Part shown: in pieces, positions 25,645-34,797 of the stretch
How positions within the stretch are numbered: position 1 is the stretch's first letter
Layout: each line of letters opens with the position of its first letter
Assembly (NCBI RefSeq): GCF_004214935.1
Contig: NZ_SFCC01000011.1
Span: forward strand, 186,001-250,000
DNA: 64,000 bases
Source of the DNA: Amycolatopsis suaedae
GTDB lineage: Bacteria; Actinomycetota; Actinomycetes; Mycobacteriales; Pseudonocardiaceae
Direction: 5' to 3'
The notes under the pieces: generated by a model
Database searches by the model: none
Told to the model about the DNA's origin: nothing
Seen by the model: only the letters and a program-made list of their open reading frames with translations
Made by a program: the position numbers and the translations under genes

Positions 25645-26403
25645 ATGTTGGAGACGACCCCGGCAGGGGAGACCGGTGCGGTCACCGGCGCACGCGGTCA
25701 ACGCGAGCCCAAGTACTGGGCGCTCAAGCAGCATCTGCTCGACCTGCTCGACGCCATGCCGCCGGGCTCGCCGATCCCCACCGAGCGTGCCCTGGCGGGG
25801 GAGTTCAACGTCTCCCGGACGACGGTGCGCCAGGCGCTGGCCGACCTGACCGTCGAGGGCAGGCTGCACCGGGTGCAGGGCAAGGGCACCTTCGCCGCCG
25901 AGCCCAAGCTCGCCCAGCGGCTGCAGCTGTCGTCCTACACCGAGGACATGCGTGCGCAGGGCAGGGAGCCCTCGTCGAAGCTGCTGGAGATCGACGAGAT
26001 CCCGGCCGAGGGCGACCTGGCCAAGCTGCTCGCGCTGCGGGCCGGCGCGAAGGTCCTGCGGATGCGCAGGCTCCGGCTCGCCGACGCCGAGCCGATGGCA
26101 CTGGAGACCACCCACCTGCCGCTGGGCCGGTTCCGCGGGCTGCGCAAGCACGTGTCGGCAGGCGGCTCGCTGTACGCGGTGCTGCGGGAGCAGTACGGCG
26201 TGCAGATGCAGCGGGCCGAGGAGACCATCGAGACCGCGCTGGCCGGCCCGCAGGAGGCCGAGCTGCTCGGTGCCGACGTCGGGATGCCGATGCTGCTGCT
26301 CTCGCGGCACTCGTTCGCCGAGGACGGCAAGCCGGTCGAGTTCGTGCGCTCCATCTACCGGGGCGACCGCTACAAGTTCGTCACGACGCTGAACCGTCCG
26401 TGA
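25645..26403 (+). CDS. dasR: GntR/HutC-family regulator, DasR-like
   Basis: A 252-residue regulator. Residues 20-90 form the GntR winged helix (GSPIPTERALAGEFNVSRTTVRQAL, then GRLHRVQGKGTF). Residues 95-250 form a UTRA effector domain with the YTEDMRAQG motif and the end EFVRSIYRGDRYKF. This is the architecture of DasR, which senses glucosamine-6-phosphate and controls chitin/GlcNAc use and development. ATG 25645 has AAGGAG 6 bases upstream; TTG 25639 abuts it and was rejected. A dre box upstream and divergent amino-sugar genes support orthology. The next gene starts within its stop codon. Confidence 0.9.
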   Translation: MLETTPAGETGAVTGARGQREPKYWALKQHLLDLLDAMPPGSPIPTERALAGEFNVSRTTVRQALADLTVEGRLHRVQGKGTFAAEPKLAQRLQLSSYTEDMRAQGREPSSKLLEIDEIPAEGDLAKLLALRAGAKVLRMRRLRLADAEPMALETTHLPLGRFRGLRKHVSAGGSLYAVLREQYGVQMQRAEETIETALAGPQEAELLGADVGMPMLLLSRHSFAEDGKPVEFVRSIYRGDRYKFVTTLNRP

Positions 26404-27902
26404 CGACCCCGGGCAACGGCGGCACCGTCCGCTGGGGGACCGCCACGGCGCGAGGCGTGCTGGCCACCACGATCATCGGGTCCGGCATGGCGATGCTGGA
26501 CGGCACGATCGTCAACGTCGCGTTGCCCAGGATCGGCGAGGAGCTGACGGCCTCCGTCGCCGGCCTGCAGTGGATCCTCGACGGCTACCTGCTCTCGCTC
26601 GCGGCGCTCATCCTCATCGCCGGATCGCTCGGCGACCGCTACGGCAGGCGCCGGGTGTTCGTCATCGGCGTGATCTGGTTCGGCGCGGCCTCGGTGCTGT
26701 GTGGCGTGGCCGTGTCCACCGAGATGCTGGTCGCCACCCGGATCCTGCAGGGGGTCGGCGGCGCGTTGCTGACGCCCGGGTCGCTGGCGATCCTGCAGGC
26801 GGCCTTCGCGCGAGCGGACCGTCCGCGTGCGATCGGTGCGTGGTCCGGGCTCGGCGGCATCGCCGCGGCGATCGGCCCGCTCGTCGGCGGCCTGCTCGTG
26901 CAGTTGTGGTCGTGGCGGCTGGCCTTCCTGATCAACCTGCCGCTCGCGGTGGTGTGCGTGTGGCTGGCCCGCCGGTACGTGCCGGAGTCCTGTGACGAGC
27001 AGGTCCAGGGCCGACCGGACGTGCTGTCCAGCGTGCTCGGCGCGGTCGGCCTCGCCGGGGTGACCGCCGCGCTGGTCGAGGCGCCGGTCCGCGGGCTCGC
27101 CGACCCGCTGACGCTCGGCTGCGCCGTGGCCGGCCTGCTCGGGATGGCCGCCTTCGTCGTGCTGCAGCGGCGGCTGGCCGACCCGCTGGTGCCGCCGTCG
27201 CTGTTCCGGGACCGGACGTTCACCCTGTCCAACGGGCTGACGCTGGTCGTCTACGCCGCGCTGGGCGGCATGTCGATGCTGCTGGTGATGCAGCTGCAGG
27301 TGTCACTGGGCTACTCGCCGACCGCCGCGGGCATGGCGTCGCTGCCGATCACCGTGGTGATGCTCCTGCTGTCGGGCCGTTCGGGTGCGCTGGCGCAGCG
27401 GATCGGCCCGCGGGTGCAGCTCGTCGCCGGCCCGCTGCTGATCGCCGCCGGGTTCCTCCTCCTGCTCCGCGTCGCGCCCGGCGCCGGTTACCTGGACACC
27501 GTCCTGCCCGCCGTCACCGTGTTCGGGCTGGGCCTGGCCGTCGTCGTCGCCCCGGTGACGGCGACCGTGCTGGCCGCCGCGCCGGACCACCACGCCGGGG
27601 TGGCCTCCGGGGTCAACAACGCCATCGCCCGCGCGGGCAGCCTGCTCGCCATCGCCGTGCTGCCCGCGGCGGCGGGCCTCACCGGTGCCGCCTACACCGA
27701 CCCCGCCGCCCTCACCGCGGGCTGGCGGGTGGCGATGTGGGTGTGCGCGGGCCTGGCCGTCGCCGGTGCTCTGCTGGCGCTCGGCGTGAACAACCGGGTG
27801 CTGGCCGAGCCCGAACCCGAGCCGGAGCCCGCCGAGTGCCTGCACTGTGCGGTCGACGGGCCACCCACTCAGATCGGCCTAGCCCAGGATCGAGGCCAGT
27901 AG
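26400..27902 (+). CDS. DHA2 (14-TMS) MFS drug exporter
   Basis: A 500-residue major facilitator of the EmrB/QacA class with about 14 hydrophobic segments. Motif D1 (MAMLDGTIVNVALPRI) is at about residue 28, motif A (GSLGDRYGRRRVF) at about 75, and the antiporter motif C-like stretch (GLGGIAAAIGPLVGG) near 155. GTG 26400 overlaps the dasR stop codon, so it is coupled to the regulator. Any longer reading runs through dasR. Export of an antimicrobial by proton antiport is the family role; the substrate is unknown. The C-terminus overlaps the convergent dehydratase by 24 bases. Confidence 0.9.
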   Translation: MTTPGNGGTVRWGTATARGVLATTIIGSGMAMLDGTIVNVALPRIGEELTASVAGLQWILDGYLLSLAALILIAGSLGDRYGRRRVFVIGVIWFGAASVLCGVAVSTEMLVATRILQGVGGALLTPGSLAILQAAFARADRPRAIGAWSGLGGIAAAIGPLVGGLLVQLWSWRLAFLINLPLAVVCVWLARRYVPESCDEQVQGRPDVLSSVLGAVGLAGVTAALVEAPVRGLADPLTLGCAVAGLLGMAAFVVLQRRLADPLVPPSLFRDRTFTLSNGLTLVVYAALGGMSMLLVMQLQVSLGYSPTAAGMASLPITVVMLLLSGRSGALAQRIGPRVQLVAGPLLIAAGFLLLLRVAPGAGYLDTVLPAVTVFGLGLAVVVAPVTATVLAAAPDHHAGVASGVNNAIARAGSLLAIAVLPAAAGLTGAAYTDPAALTAGWRVAMWVCAGLAVAGALLALGVNNRVLAEPEPEPEPAECLHCAVDGPPTQIGLAQDRGQ

Positions 27903-28826
27903 CGCCGGGTCGATGTTGCCGCCGGAGACGACCGCGACCGTGCGCCCGACGGGCAGCTGCTCGCGGTGGAACAGGTACGCGGCGGCCGCCGTCGCGCCGC
28001 TCGGCTCGGCGACCAGGTGAGCCCGGGTGGCCAGCACCCGCACGGCCGCGCGGATCTCGTCCTCGCTGACCGTGACGACCCCGTCGAGAACCTCCCTCAG
28101 GTGGGCGAACGTCAGCTCGGACGGCTGCGACCGCAGGCCGTCGGCGATGGTGCGGGCGCGGTCGTCGACCGGCCAGTCGACCCGGCTGCCGGTACGCAGG
28201 CCCTCGGCGGTGTCGGCGGCCAGTTCCGGCTCGACGCCGAACACCTTCGCGTCCGGGCACAGCGCCCGGATCGCGGTGCCGATGCCCGAGGCCAGCCCGC
28301 CGCCGCTCACCGGGATCAGCACGACCTCGACGTCCGGCAGGTCCTCGGCGATCTCCAGGCCGATCGTGCCCTGGCCGGCGATGACGTCGGGGTGGTCGAA
28401 CGGCGGGATCAGGGTGAGCCCGCGTTCCTCGGCCAGCGCGTACGCCGCCGACTCCCGCTCGCCGATCGGTACCTCGACGACCTCGGCGCCGTGGGCCGCG
28501 GTGGCCTCCACCTTCACCCTCGGCGTGCTGTCCGGCACGACGATGACCGCCGGGATCCCGAAGCGCTTGGCCGCCACGGCGGCCGCCTGGGCGTGGTTGC
28601 CACTGGAGTAGGCGACGACCCCGCGCTGCCTCGCCGGCTCCGGCAGCGCCGCGACGGCGTTGTACGCGCCGCGGATCTTGAACGCGCCGATCCCTTGCAG
28701 GTTCTCGGCTTTGAGCCACAACGGCCCCTGATCCGCCCACTGCTGTTCGAGCAGCGGGGTGCGGATCGCGGTGCCCGCGATCCGGCCGGCCGCGGTGCGG
28801 ATGTCGTCGATGGTGACCAGTCGCAT
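27879..28826 (-). CDS. Threonine/serine dehydratase (PLP fold type II)
   Basis: A 315-residue PLP enzyme deaminating threonine or serine to the 2-oxo acid. The PLP lysine is in AFKIRGAYN (about residue 50). SSGNHAQA binds the substrate carboxylate, and SGGGLASG binds the PLP phosphate. There is no C-terminal ACT-like regulatory domain, so it resembles the catabolic or short forms and not the feedback-controlled IlvA. Serine racemase-like activity is also known in this group. It starts at ATG 28826 and is monocistronic. Confidence 0.9.
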   Translation of the reverse strand: MRLVTIDDIRTAAGRIAGTAIRTPLLEQQWADQGPLWLKAENLQGIGAFKIRGAYNAVAALPEPARQRGVVAYSSGNHAQAAAVAAKRFGIPAVIVVPDSTPRVKVEATAAHGAEVVEVPIGERESAAYALAEERGLTLIPPFDHPDVIAGQGTIGLEIAEDLPDVEVVLIPVSGGGLASGIGTAIRALCPDAKVFGVEPELAADTAEGLRTGSRVDWPVDDRARTIADGLRSQPSELTFAHLREVLDGVVTVSEDEIRAAVRVLATRAHLVAEPSGATAAAAYLFHREQLPVGRTVAVVSGGNIDPALLASILG

Positions 28827-28976
28827 GTCCCCATTATGTCAAGGTTTCGTGAACCCGTGCGCGTCTATTGTGGACGGTCGGAGTGGTGGCGCTCACCCTC
28901 GGGCAACGTGGGGAGCATCTCGCGCGCCTTAATCGTTGAGATTGAAGAGCGGGTGAACGGGCTATTGACGAGGGAT

Positions 28977-29699
28977 ATGAGCGAAGAAAAGTCGTCCGAG
29001 GAGAAGTCTGGGCTGAGACCGGCGCAGATCGCCGCCGCCGCACTGGCCGCGGTGACGGCGGCGCTGCTGGGTTCGACCCTGGGGGTCGCCGGCACGGTCG
29101 TGGGTGCCGGCCTGGCCAGTGTGATCACTACCGTCGGTAGTGAGCTGTACCTGAAATCGTTGCATCGCACCAAGCAGGCCGCGCTGAAGGCGCGCGAGAT
29201 GACCGTGCGGCGCACGCGTGAGTTCCCCGCGGCGCAGGCACGGGCGGAGGCGCCGGAGGACCCCGAGGCGACGCGGCTGATCGAGCCACCGGCGGAGGAG
29301 GAACAGAAGGACACCTCGCCGATGAGCAGGCTGCGGCGGCTGCGCTGGCCGTTGATCATCGGCACCAGCGTGCTCGCGTTCGTCGCGGCCATCGTGCTGA
29401 TCACCGGGTTCGAGGGGGTCACCGGCAAGTCGCTGTCCGGCGGCGAGGGCACGACGTTCGGCAAGATCGTGGGCGGCGGCGGTCAGCGCGGCGGTGAGCA
29501 CGAGCAGGTGCCGTCCGAACGGCCGACGGCGCCACCGGCCTCGCCGACCACCACCACGGCGCCGCCGACCACCGAGTCGTCCGAGCCGCCGACGTCGACG
29601 TCGAAGCCGCCGCCCAGCTCGACGACCAGCCAGTCGCCGACGAGCAGCGCGAAGCCGACGCAGAGCGCGCCGCCGGTGTCACCCCAGAGCGGCTCGTAA
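28977..29699 (+). CDS. Membrane protein with Ser/Thr/Pro-rich outer tail
   Basis: A 240-residue protein of unknown function. A glycine/alanine-rich hydrophobic stretch (residues 15-50) and a clear transmembrane helix (about 123-145, PLIIGTSVLAFVAAIVLITG) flank a basic, charged cytoplasmic loop. After the helix comes a tail of more than 80 residues rich in T, P and S, probably extracellular and disordered. ATG 28977 is used. GTG 28953 is in frame and possible, since neither start has well-spaced Shine-Dalgarno sequence. The end overlaps convergent thiE by 21 bases. Confidence 0.75.
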   Translation: MSEEKSSEEKSGLRPAQIAAAALAAVTAALLGSTLGVAGTVVGAGLASVITTVGSELYLKSLHRTKQAALKAREMTVRRTREFPAAQARAEAPEDPEATRLIEPPAEEEQKDTSPMSRLRRLRWPLIIGTSVLAFVAAIVLITGFEGVTGKSLSGGEGTTFGKIVGGGGQRGGEHEQVPSERPTAPPASPTTTTAPPTTESSEPPTSTSKPPPSSTTSQSPTSSAKPTQSAPPVSPQSGS

Positions 29700-30332
29700 C
29701 GCCGCCGCTGCCGCGGCGGGGTCCTCGGCCTCGGTGATCGCGCGGACCACGACCACCCGCCGGGCCCCCGCGGCCAGCACCTCCGGCAGCCGGGCGTGGT
29801 CGATGCCGCCGATCGCGAACCACGGCCGGGCCGGAGCGGCCGCCGCGGTCGCACGGACCAGGTCGAGGCCGGGGGCGGAGCGGCCCGGCTTGGTCGGCGT
29901 CGGCCAGCACGGGCCGGTGCAGAAGTAGTCCACTCCCGGCTCGGCCGCCGCCGCGTTCGCCTGTTCGGCCGAATGGGTGGACCGGCCGATGACCACGTCG
30001 TCGGCCACGATGCGCCGGGCCACCGTGACAGGAAGGTCGTCCTGGCCGAGGTGCAGGACGTCGGCCCCGGCCGCCAGCGCGACGTCGGCCCGGTCGTTGA
30101 CCGAGAGCAACGCGCCGTGCTCGGCACACGCCTGCGCGACGACCTCCAGCGCGGCGAGTTCCTCGCGGGCTTCCAGGCCCTTGTCCCGCAGCTGGACGAT
30201 GTCCACGCCACCGGTCAGCGCCGCGTCGACGAACTCCGCGAGGTCGCCGCGCTCCGACCGCGCGTCCGTGCACAGGTAGAGCCGTGCGTCGTCGAGTCGT
30301 TGCCTGATCTGATCACCCTGCAGCCCTGGCAT
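29679..30332 (-). CDS. thiE: ThiE, thiamine phosphate synthase
   Basis: This TIM-barrel enzyme joins HMP-PP and thiazole phosphate to make thiamine phosphate. It is 217 residues long from ATG 30332. Motifs are YLCTDARSERGDLAEFVDAAL, VDIVQLRDKGL, LLSVNDRADVALAAGAD, LHLGQDDLP and GRSTHS, then PWFAIGGID binding the pyrophosphate. A longer start at 30377 would reach into the riboswitch of the divergent gene. No Shine-Dalgarno sequence is seen, so the mRNA may be leaderless or nearly so. Confidence 0.93.
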   Translation of the reverse strand: MPGLQGDQIRQRLDDARLYLCTDARSERGDLAEFVDAALTGGVDIVQLRDKGLEAREELAALEVVAQACAEHGALLSVNDRADVALAAGADVLHLGQDDLPVTVARRIVADDVVIGRSTHSAEQANAAAAEPGVDYFCTGPCWPTPTKPGRSAPGLDLVRATAAAAPARPWFAIGGIDHARLPEVLAAGARRVVVVRAITEAEDPAAAAAALRAALG

Positions 30333-30374
30333 GGCCGGAACGGTACCCGGCTTTGTTATGGTGGAAGGCGTCCG

Positions 30375-30462
30375 CACGGGAGCCTGGCGAGCAGGCTGAG
30401 AGGGAGCCGAATCCGCTCCGACCGTGGAACCTGATCCGGGTCATGCCGGCGCAGGGAGCGTG
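30375..30462 (+). ncRNA. TPP riboswitch (THI element) before thiO
   Basis: The THI core is present: GCTGAGAGGGA (P2-P3 junction), then GGAACCTGATCCGGGTCATG, then CCGGCGCAGGGAGCG. P1 pairs CACG (30375-30378) with CGTG (30459-30462). The ribosome site AGGGAG (30453-30458) directly adjoins P1 and lies 9 bases before GTG 30468. Thiamine pyrophosphate binding should therefore hide it and block translation of thiO-thiS-thiG. Confidence 0.95.
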
Positions 30463-30467
30463 ATCAC

Positions 30468-31565
30468 GTGCGTAATCCACAGCAGGTGGCGGTAGTCGGC
30501 GCCGGTGTCGTTGGGCTGGCCGTCGCGTGGCGGGCCGCGTCCGCCGGGTACCGCGTCACCGTCTTCGACCCCGATCCCGGCTGTTCGGCGTCCTGGGTCG
30601 CCGGCGGCATGCTGGCGCCGGTCACCGAGGCGTGGCCCGGCGAGGAGGACGTGCTCGAGCTGGGCGAGGAGTCGCTGCGCCGCTGGCCGGACTTCGCCGC
30701 CGAGCTGGGCGACGTCGGCCTGTCCACGGCCGGCACGGTCGTCGCGGCACTGGACCGGGGCGACGCCGACCAGCTCGACGTGCTGGCCGGGTACCTGTCC
30801 CGGGCGGGCCGCGAGGCCGAGCGGGTGACCGGCCGCGAGCTGCGCAAACTCGAACCCGGCCTGGGCAGCGTGCGCTCCGGCCTGCTGGTGCCGGGCGACC
30901 TCGCCGTCGACAACCGGCGTCTCCTGCGTCTTTTGCGGGCTAAAGCCGGCGCGGAGTTCGTCGAGGCCGAGGTCACCGGGCTGGCCGGGGACCACGTCGA
31001 GACCGGTGAGGGGATCAGGGCGTTCGACGCCGTGGTGCTCGCCGCCGGCGCCCGCAGCGGCAGGCTGCACCCCGCGCTGGCCGACGTTGTCCGGCCGGTC
31101 AAGGGCGAGATCCTGCGGCTACGGCCCCGCCGGGGCAGCCTGCCCCCGCCCGGCCGGACGGTGCGGGCGGTCGTCGAGGGCAGGCCGGTCTACCTGGTGC
31201 CGAGGGCCGACGGCGAGCTGGTCGTCGGCGCCACCCAGTACGAGGCCGGGTTCGACACCGCCGTCACCGCACGCGGGGTACGCGAGCTGCTGGAGGCCGC
31301 GGAACGCGTCTTTCCCTCGGTGGCCGAGTACGAGCTGGCCGAGACCGCCGCCGGGCTGCGGGCGAGCAGCGTCGACAACCTGCCCGTCCTCGGTGAGCTG
31401 CCGGACGGGGTCTACGCCGCGGCCGGGCATCACCGCAACGGACTTCTGCTGGCGCCGGTCACCGCGGACGCCGTGCTGGCCTGGCTGGCGGGCCGGCCGG
31501 TACCGGACTGGGCGGTGCCGGCGAGCCCGGACCGACTGCGAAGGGAGCCTGTCGATGCGCGTTGA
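30468..31565 (+). CDS. thiO: ThiO, glycine oxidase
   Basis: This FAD enzyme oxidises glycine to the iminoacetate used for the thiazole ring of thiamine. It has 365 residues and the DAO fold. The dinucleotide motif VAVVGAGVVGLAVAW sits at the N-terminus. The conserved C-terminal end is LPVLGELPDGVYAAAGHHRNGLLLAPVTA. GTG 30468 is set by the riboswitch-borne AGGGAG. Its last 11 bases overlap thiS. Confidence 0.93.
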   Translation: MRNPQQVAVVGAGVVGLAVAWRAASAGYRVTVFDPDPGCSASWVAGGMLAPVTEAWPGEEDVLELGEESLRRWPDFAAELGDVGLSTAGTVVAALDRGDADQLDVLAGYLSRAGREAERVTGRELRKLEPGLGSVRSGLLVPGDLAVDNRRLLRLLRAKAGAEFVEAEVTGLAGDHVETGEGIRAFDAVVLAAGARSGRLHPALADVVRPVKGEILRLRPRRGSLPPPGRTVRAVVEGRPVYLVPRADGELVVGATQYEAGFDTAVTARGVRELLEAAERVFPSVAEYELAETAAGLRASSVDNLPVLGELPDGVYAAAGHHRNGLLLAPVTADAVLAWLAGRPVPDWAVPASPDRLRREPVDAR

Positions 31566-31755
31566 GATCAACGGCGAGACACACGAGTTCACCACCGGCA
31601 CGACGTTGCTCGCGGCGCTGGAGACGGCGGCGACGACGCGACCCGGCGTCGCGGTCGCGGTGAACGGCGAGGTCGTCCGCAGGGCGGACTGGCCGGACCA
31701 CGTTCTGGACGACGGCGCCAGCGTCGAGGTGCTGGCCGCGGTGCAGGGAGGTTGA
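31555..31755 (+). CDS. thiS: ThiS, sulfur carrier protein
   Basis: A 66-residue ubiquitin-like sulfur carrier. The N-terminus MRVEINGETHEF and the C-terminal VQGG are diagnostic; the terminal glycine receives the thiocarboxylate sulfur for thiazole formation. AAGGGAG lies upstream of ATG 31555, and the start overlaps thiO. One base separates its stop from thiG. Confidence 0.94.
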   Translation: MRVEINGETHEFTTGTTLLAALETAATTRPGVAVAVNGEVVRRADWPDHVLDDGASVEVLAAVQGG

Positions 31756-31756
31756 C

Positions 31757-32518
<762 letters not shown>

Positions 32519-32600
32519 CCCCGGTATGGTGGACGGAACGTTTTGACCGTTCGGGGAAGACCCGCGTCGCGTCCGGAGACGCTGCGGTAAGGAGCGTGAG

Positions 32601-33035
32601 GTGACCACGTCACCAACTCAGGACGACGTCCCGGGGCGGCTTTTCCTGGCCGTGGGCAGGCTGTCGCGGTCGTTGCGGCAGGCAGGCGCGCCAGGTCCTG
32701 GCCATGGCGCGATCTCCGCGCTCGCCACCCTCGTCAACCACGGGCAGATGCGGCTCGGTGACCTGGCGGCCAAGGAGGGGGTGGCCGCGGCGACCATGTC
32801 GCGGATAGTGGCCGCGCTGGTCGAGGCTGGATACGTCCGGCGGGAGTCCGACCCGGTCGACCGCAGGGCCTGGCTGGCCACCGCCACCGACGAGGGCGAG
32901 CGGATGGTGTCCGGCGTGCGGTCCACCAGGATTCAGGAGCTGGGCAAGCGGATCGACCGGCTGAGCGACGAGCACCGCGACGCCCTCGTGGCGGCTCTGC
33001 CCGCGCTGGAAGCCTTGCTGGTGGACGGCGACTGA
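32601..33035 (+). CDS. MarR-family transcriptional regulator
   Basis: A 144-residue winged-helix protein. LGDLAAKEGVAAATMSRIVAAL is the helix-turn-helix and DPVDRRAWLATATDEG the wing. GTG 32601 has AAGGAG 6 bases upstream. It follows thiG after 82 bases and is followed by a palindrome that may end the transcript. No neighbour stands out as its target, and a link to thiamine control is not supported by sequence. Confidence 0.85.
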   Translation: MTTSPTQDDVPGRLFLAVGRLSRSLRQAGAPGPGHGAISALATLVNHGQMRLGDLAAKEGVAAATMSRIVAALVEAGYVRRESDPVDRRAWLATATDEGERMVSGVRSTRIQELGKRIDRLSDEHRDALVAALPALEALLVDGD

Positions 33036-33091
33036 AAGTCCCCCAATGTGGCATTGGGGGACTTCAAGTTCCCCAATGCCACATTGGGGGC
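33036..33091. repeat. Two copies of the CCCCAATG intergenic palindrome
   Basis: Copy 1 (33036-33064) is a perfect palindrome of two 13-base arms around TGG. Copy 2 (33069-33091) has the same CCCCAATG/CATTGGGG arms around CCA. The same element occurs three times at 52359-52438. Here it lies between convergent genes and could act as a bidirectional terminator. Confidence 0.85.
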
Positions 33092-33124
33092 GCAACGGGA
33101 GCCGCATTGGCGGCGCCCCGGACG

Positions 33125-33970
33125 TCAGGGCACCGGGTCGCCCCGGCGCAGGGCCGCCACCTCGGCCCGCAGCGCGCGCAGCTCGTCGAGGATCCGCTGG
33201 TTGGCCTCGTCCTGCGCCTCGGTCTGCCGCTTCTCCTCCTCGCGGATCTCGTCGCGCAGCTCGTCCTCCATGGCGCTCACCACGACGGCGATGAACAGGT
33301 TCAACACCGCGAAGCTGGACACCAGGATGTAGATCACGAAGAAGATCCACGCCATCGGAGCTTCCCGCATGACCTCCTTGGCGATGTCCGGCCAAGCCTC
33401 GCCGGTCATCACCTGGAACAGCGTGAACAGCGACGTGCCGAGGTCGCCGAAGTTGTCCGGCGAGATCGTGCCGAACAGCTTCGTCGCCATCACCCCGGCC
33501 ACGAAGATGATCAGCGCGAGCAGTGCCGCGATCGACGCCATGCCGGGGACCGCGGCGAGCAGGCCGGAGACCACCTTGCGCATCGACGGCACCACGGAGA
33601 TCAGCCGCAGTACCCGGAGCACCCGCAACGCCCGCAGCACCGCGAACGGGCCGGTCGCGGGGACCAGCGCGATACCGACCACGATCAGGTCGAAGATGTT
33701 CCACGAATCGGCGAAGAATCTGCCCCGGTAGGCGTAGAACTTCAGCAGCAGCTCGACGACGAAGATCGCCAGCGCGATGTAGTCCAGCGTGTGCAGCAGG
33801 CCGCCGTGGCTGCCCAGGATGCTCGGCGAGGTCTCCAGGCCGAGCGTCACCGCGTTGAAGATGATCACCGCGATGATGAAGTTGGTGAACCTGCGGCTCT
33901 CGACGATCTTCGCTACCTGTTGCCGCCTCACGCGCAGGATCGTAGCGAGGTCAACGTTGTTCGGGGGCAA
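33125..33970 (-). CDS. Bacterial voltage-gated cation channel (BacNav-like)
   Basis: A 281-residue single-repeat six-helix channel. S4 carries spaced arginines (VLRALRVLRVLRLISVV). The pore loop reads FTLFQVMTGEAWPD, aligned with the FTLFQV(V/M)TLESW filter of NaChBac/NavAb, so the filter is TGEAW and not TLESW. S6 is followed by an acidic coiled coil (EDELRDEIREEEKRQTEAQDEA) that assembles tetramers. The start is TTG 33970 (overlapping thiD by 20 bases) or GTG 33931; neither has a clear ribosome site. It is co-directional with and almost contiguous to thiC-thiD-thiD. Ion selectivity is not certain. Confidence 0.88.
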   Translation of the reverse strand: MPPNNVDLATILRVRRQQVAKIVESRRFTNFIIAVIIFNAVTLGLETSPSILGSHGGLLHTLDYIALAIFVVELLLKFYAYRGRFFADSWNIFDLIVVGIALVPATGPFAVLRALRVLRVLRLISVVPSMRKVVSGLLAAVPGMASIAALLALIIFVAGVMATKLFGTISPDNFGDLGTSLFTLFQVMTGEAWPDIAKEVMREAPMAWIFFVIYILVSSFAVLNLFIAVVVSAMEDELRDEIREEEKRQTEAQDEANQRILDELRALRAEVAALRRGDPVP

Positions 33971-34784
33971 GTCGCCAGAAAGCTGAGACGGGGCCCACCT
34001 TCGCGCCCATCGGGTAGGAGTGCGCGACCGCGTTGCTGACGAACCACTTGCCGAACCGCGCGGCCTCGGGCACCGACATGCCCCTGGCCAGCCCGGCGGT
34101 CAGCGCCGACGCCATCGCGTCACCGGCGCCGTGCGTGTGCGGGGTGTCGTAGCGCGGGCCCGGCAGCTCGGTGAACTCCGCACCGTCGTAGAGCACGTCC
34201 ACGCACTCCGGGTCGGTGACCAGGTGCCCGCTCTTGACCAGGACGTACCGCGGCCCGAGCGCGTGCAGTGCCACCGCGGCCTCCCGCATCTGCGCCCGGT
34301 CGGTGACGTCCATGCCGGTCAGCAGCCGGACCTCGTCCAGGTTCGGGGTGAGCACCGCGGCCCTGGGCAGCAGCAGTTCCCGCAGCGCGGCGAGGCCGTC
34401 GGCGTCGAACAGCGGGTGGCCGTGCATCGAGGCCGCGACCGGGTCGACGACGAACGGGATCGCCGTGTCCCGCCCGATCCCCGCGGCGTCACACGCCTGC
34501 GCGACCGCCGTGATGATCTCGCCGGACGCCAGCATGCCGGTCTTGGCCGCACCGACCGGCATGTCGTCGGTGACGGCCTTGATCTGGCCGGCCACGATGT
34601 GCGCAGGCACGTTCGAACTGTCGTGCACACCGAGCGTGTTCTGCACGGTCACCGCGGTGACGGCGACCAGGCCGTGCACCCCGCAGGTGAGGAACGTCCG
34701 CAGGTCTGCCTGCAGCCCTGCCGCTCCGCCGGAGTCGGAACCGGCGATGGTCAGGGCCGCTGGCGGGCTGACAGCTGTGCTCAT
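33951..34784 (-). CDS. thiD: ThiD, HMP/HMP-phosphate kinase, copy 1
   Basis: A 277-residue ribokinase-fold enzyme phosphorylating hydroxymethylpyrimidine and its phosphate. Motifs are LTIAGSDSGGAAGLQADLRTF, FVVDPVAASMHG, LTPNLDEVRLLTG, KSGHL and THGAGDAMASALTA. ATG 34784 gives the family N-terminus; longer readings enter the other thiD. It follows copy 2 after 13 bases and ends in the same GPVSAFWRLA tail, so the pair is a tandem duplication within the thiC operon. Confidence 0.93.
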   Translation of the reverse strand: MSTAVSPPAALTIAGSDSGGAAGLQADLRTFLTCGVHGLVAVTAVTVQNTLGVHDSSNVPAHIVAGQIKAVTDDMPVGAAKTGMLASGEIITAVAQACDAAGIGRDTAIPFVVDPVAASMHGHPLFDADGLAALRELLLPRAAVLTPNLDEVRLLTGMDVTDRAQMREAAVALHALGPRYVLVKSGHLVTDPECVDVLYDGAEFTELPGPRYDTPHTHGAGDAMASALTAGLARGMSVPEAARFGKWFVSNAVAHSYPMGAKVGPVSAFWRLAPEQR

Positions 34785-34797
34785 GCCCCACAGTGTC

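Noticed and set aside
25605..27902. A fused regulator-transporter protein
   Set aside because: The first 265 codons are the wrong frame of dasR. GTG 26400 gives a normal MFS N-terminus.
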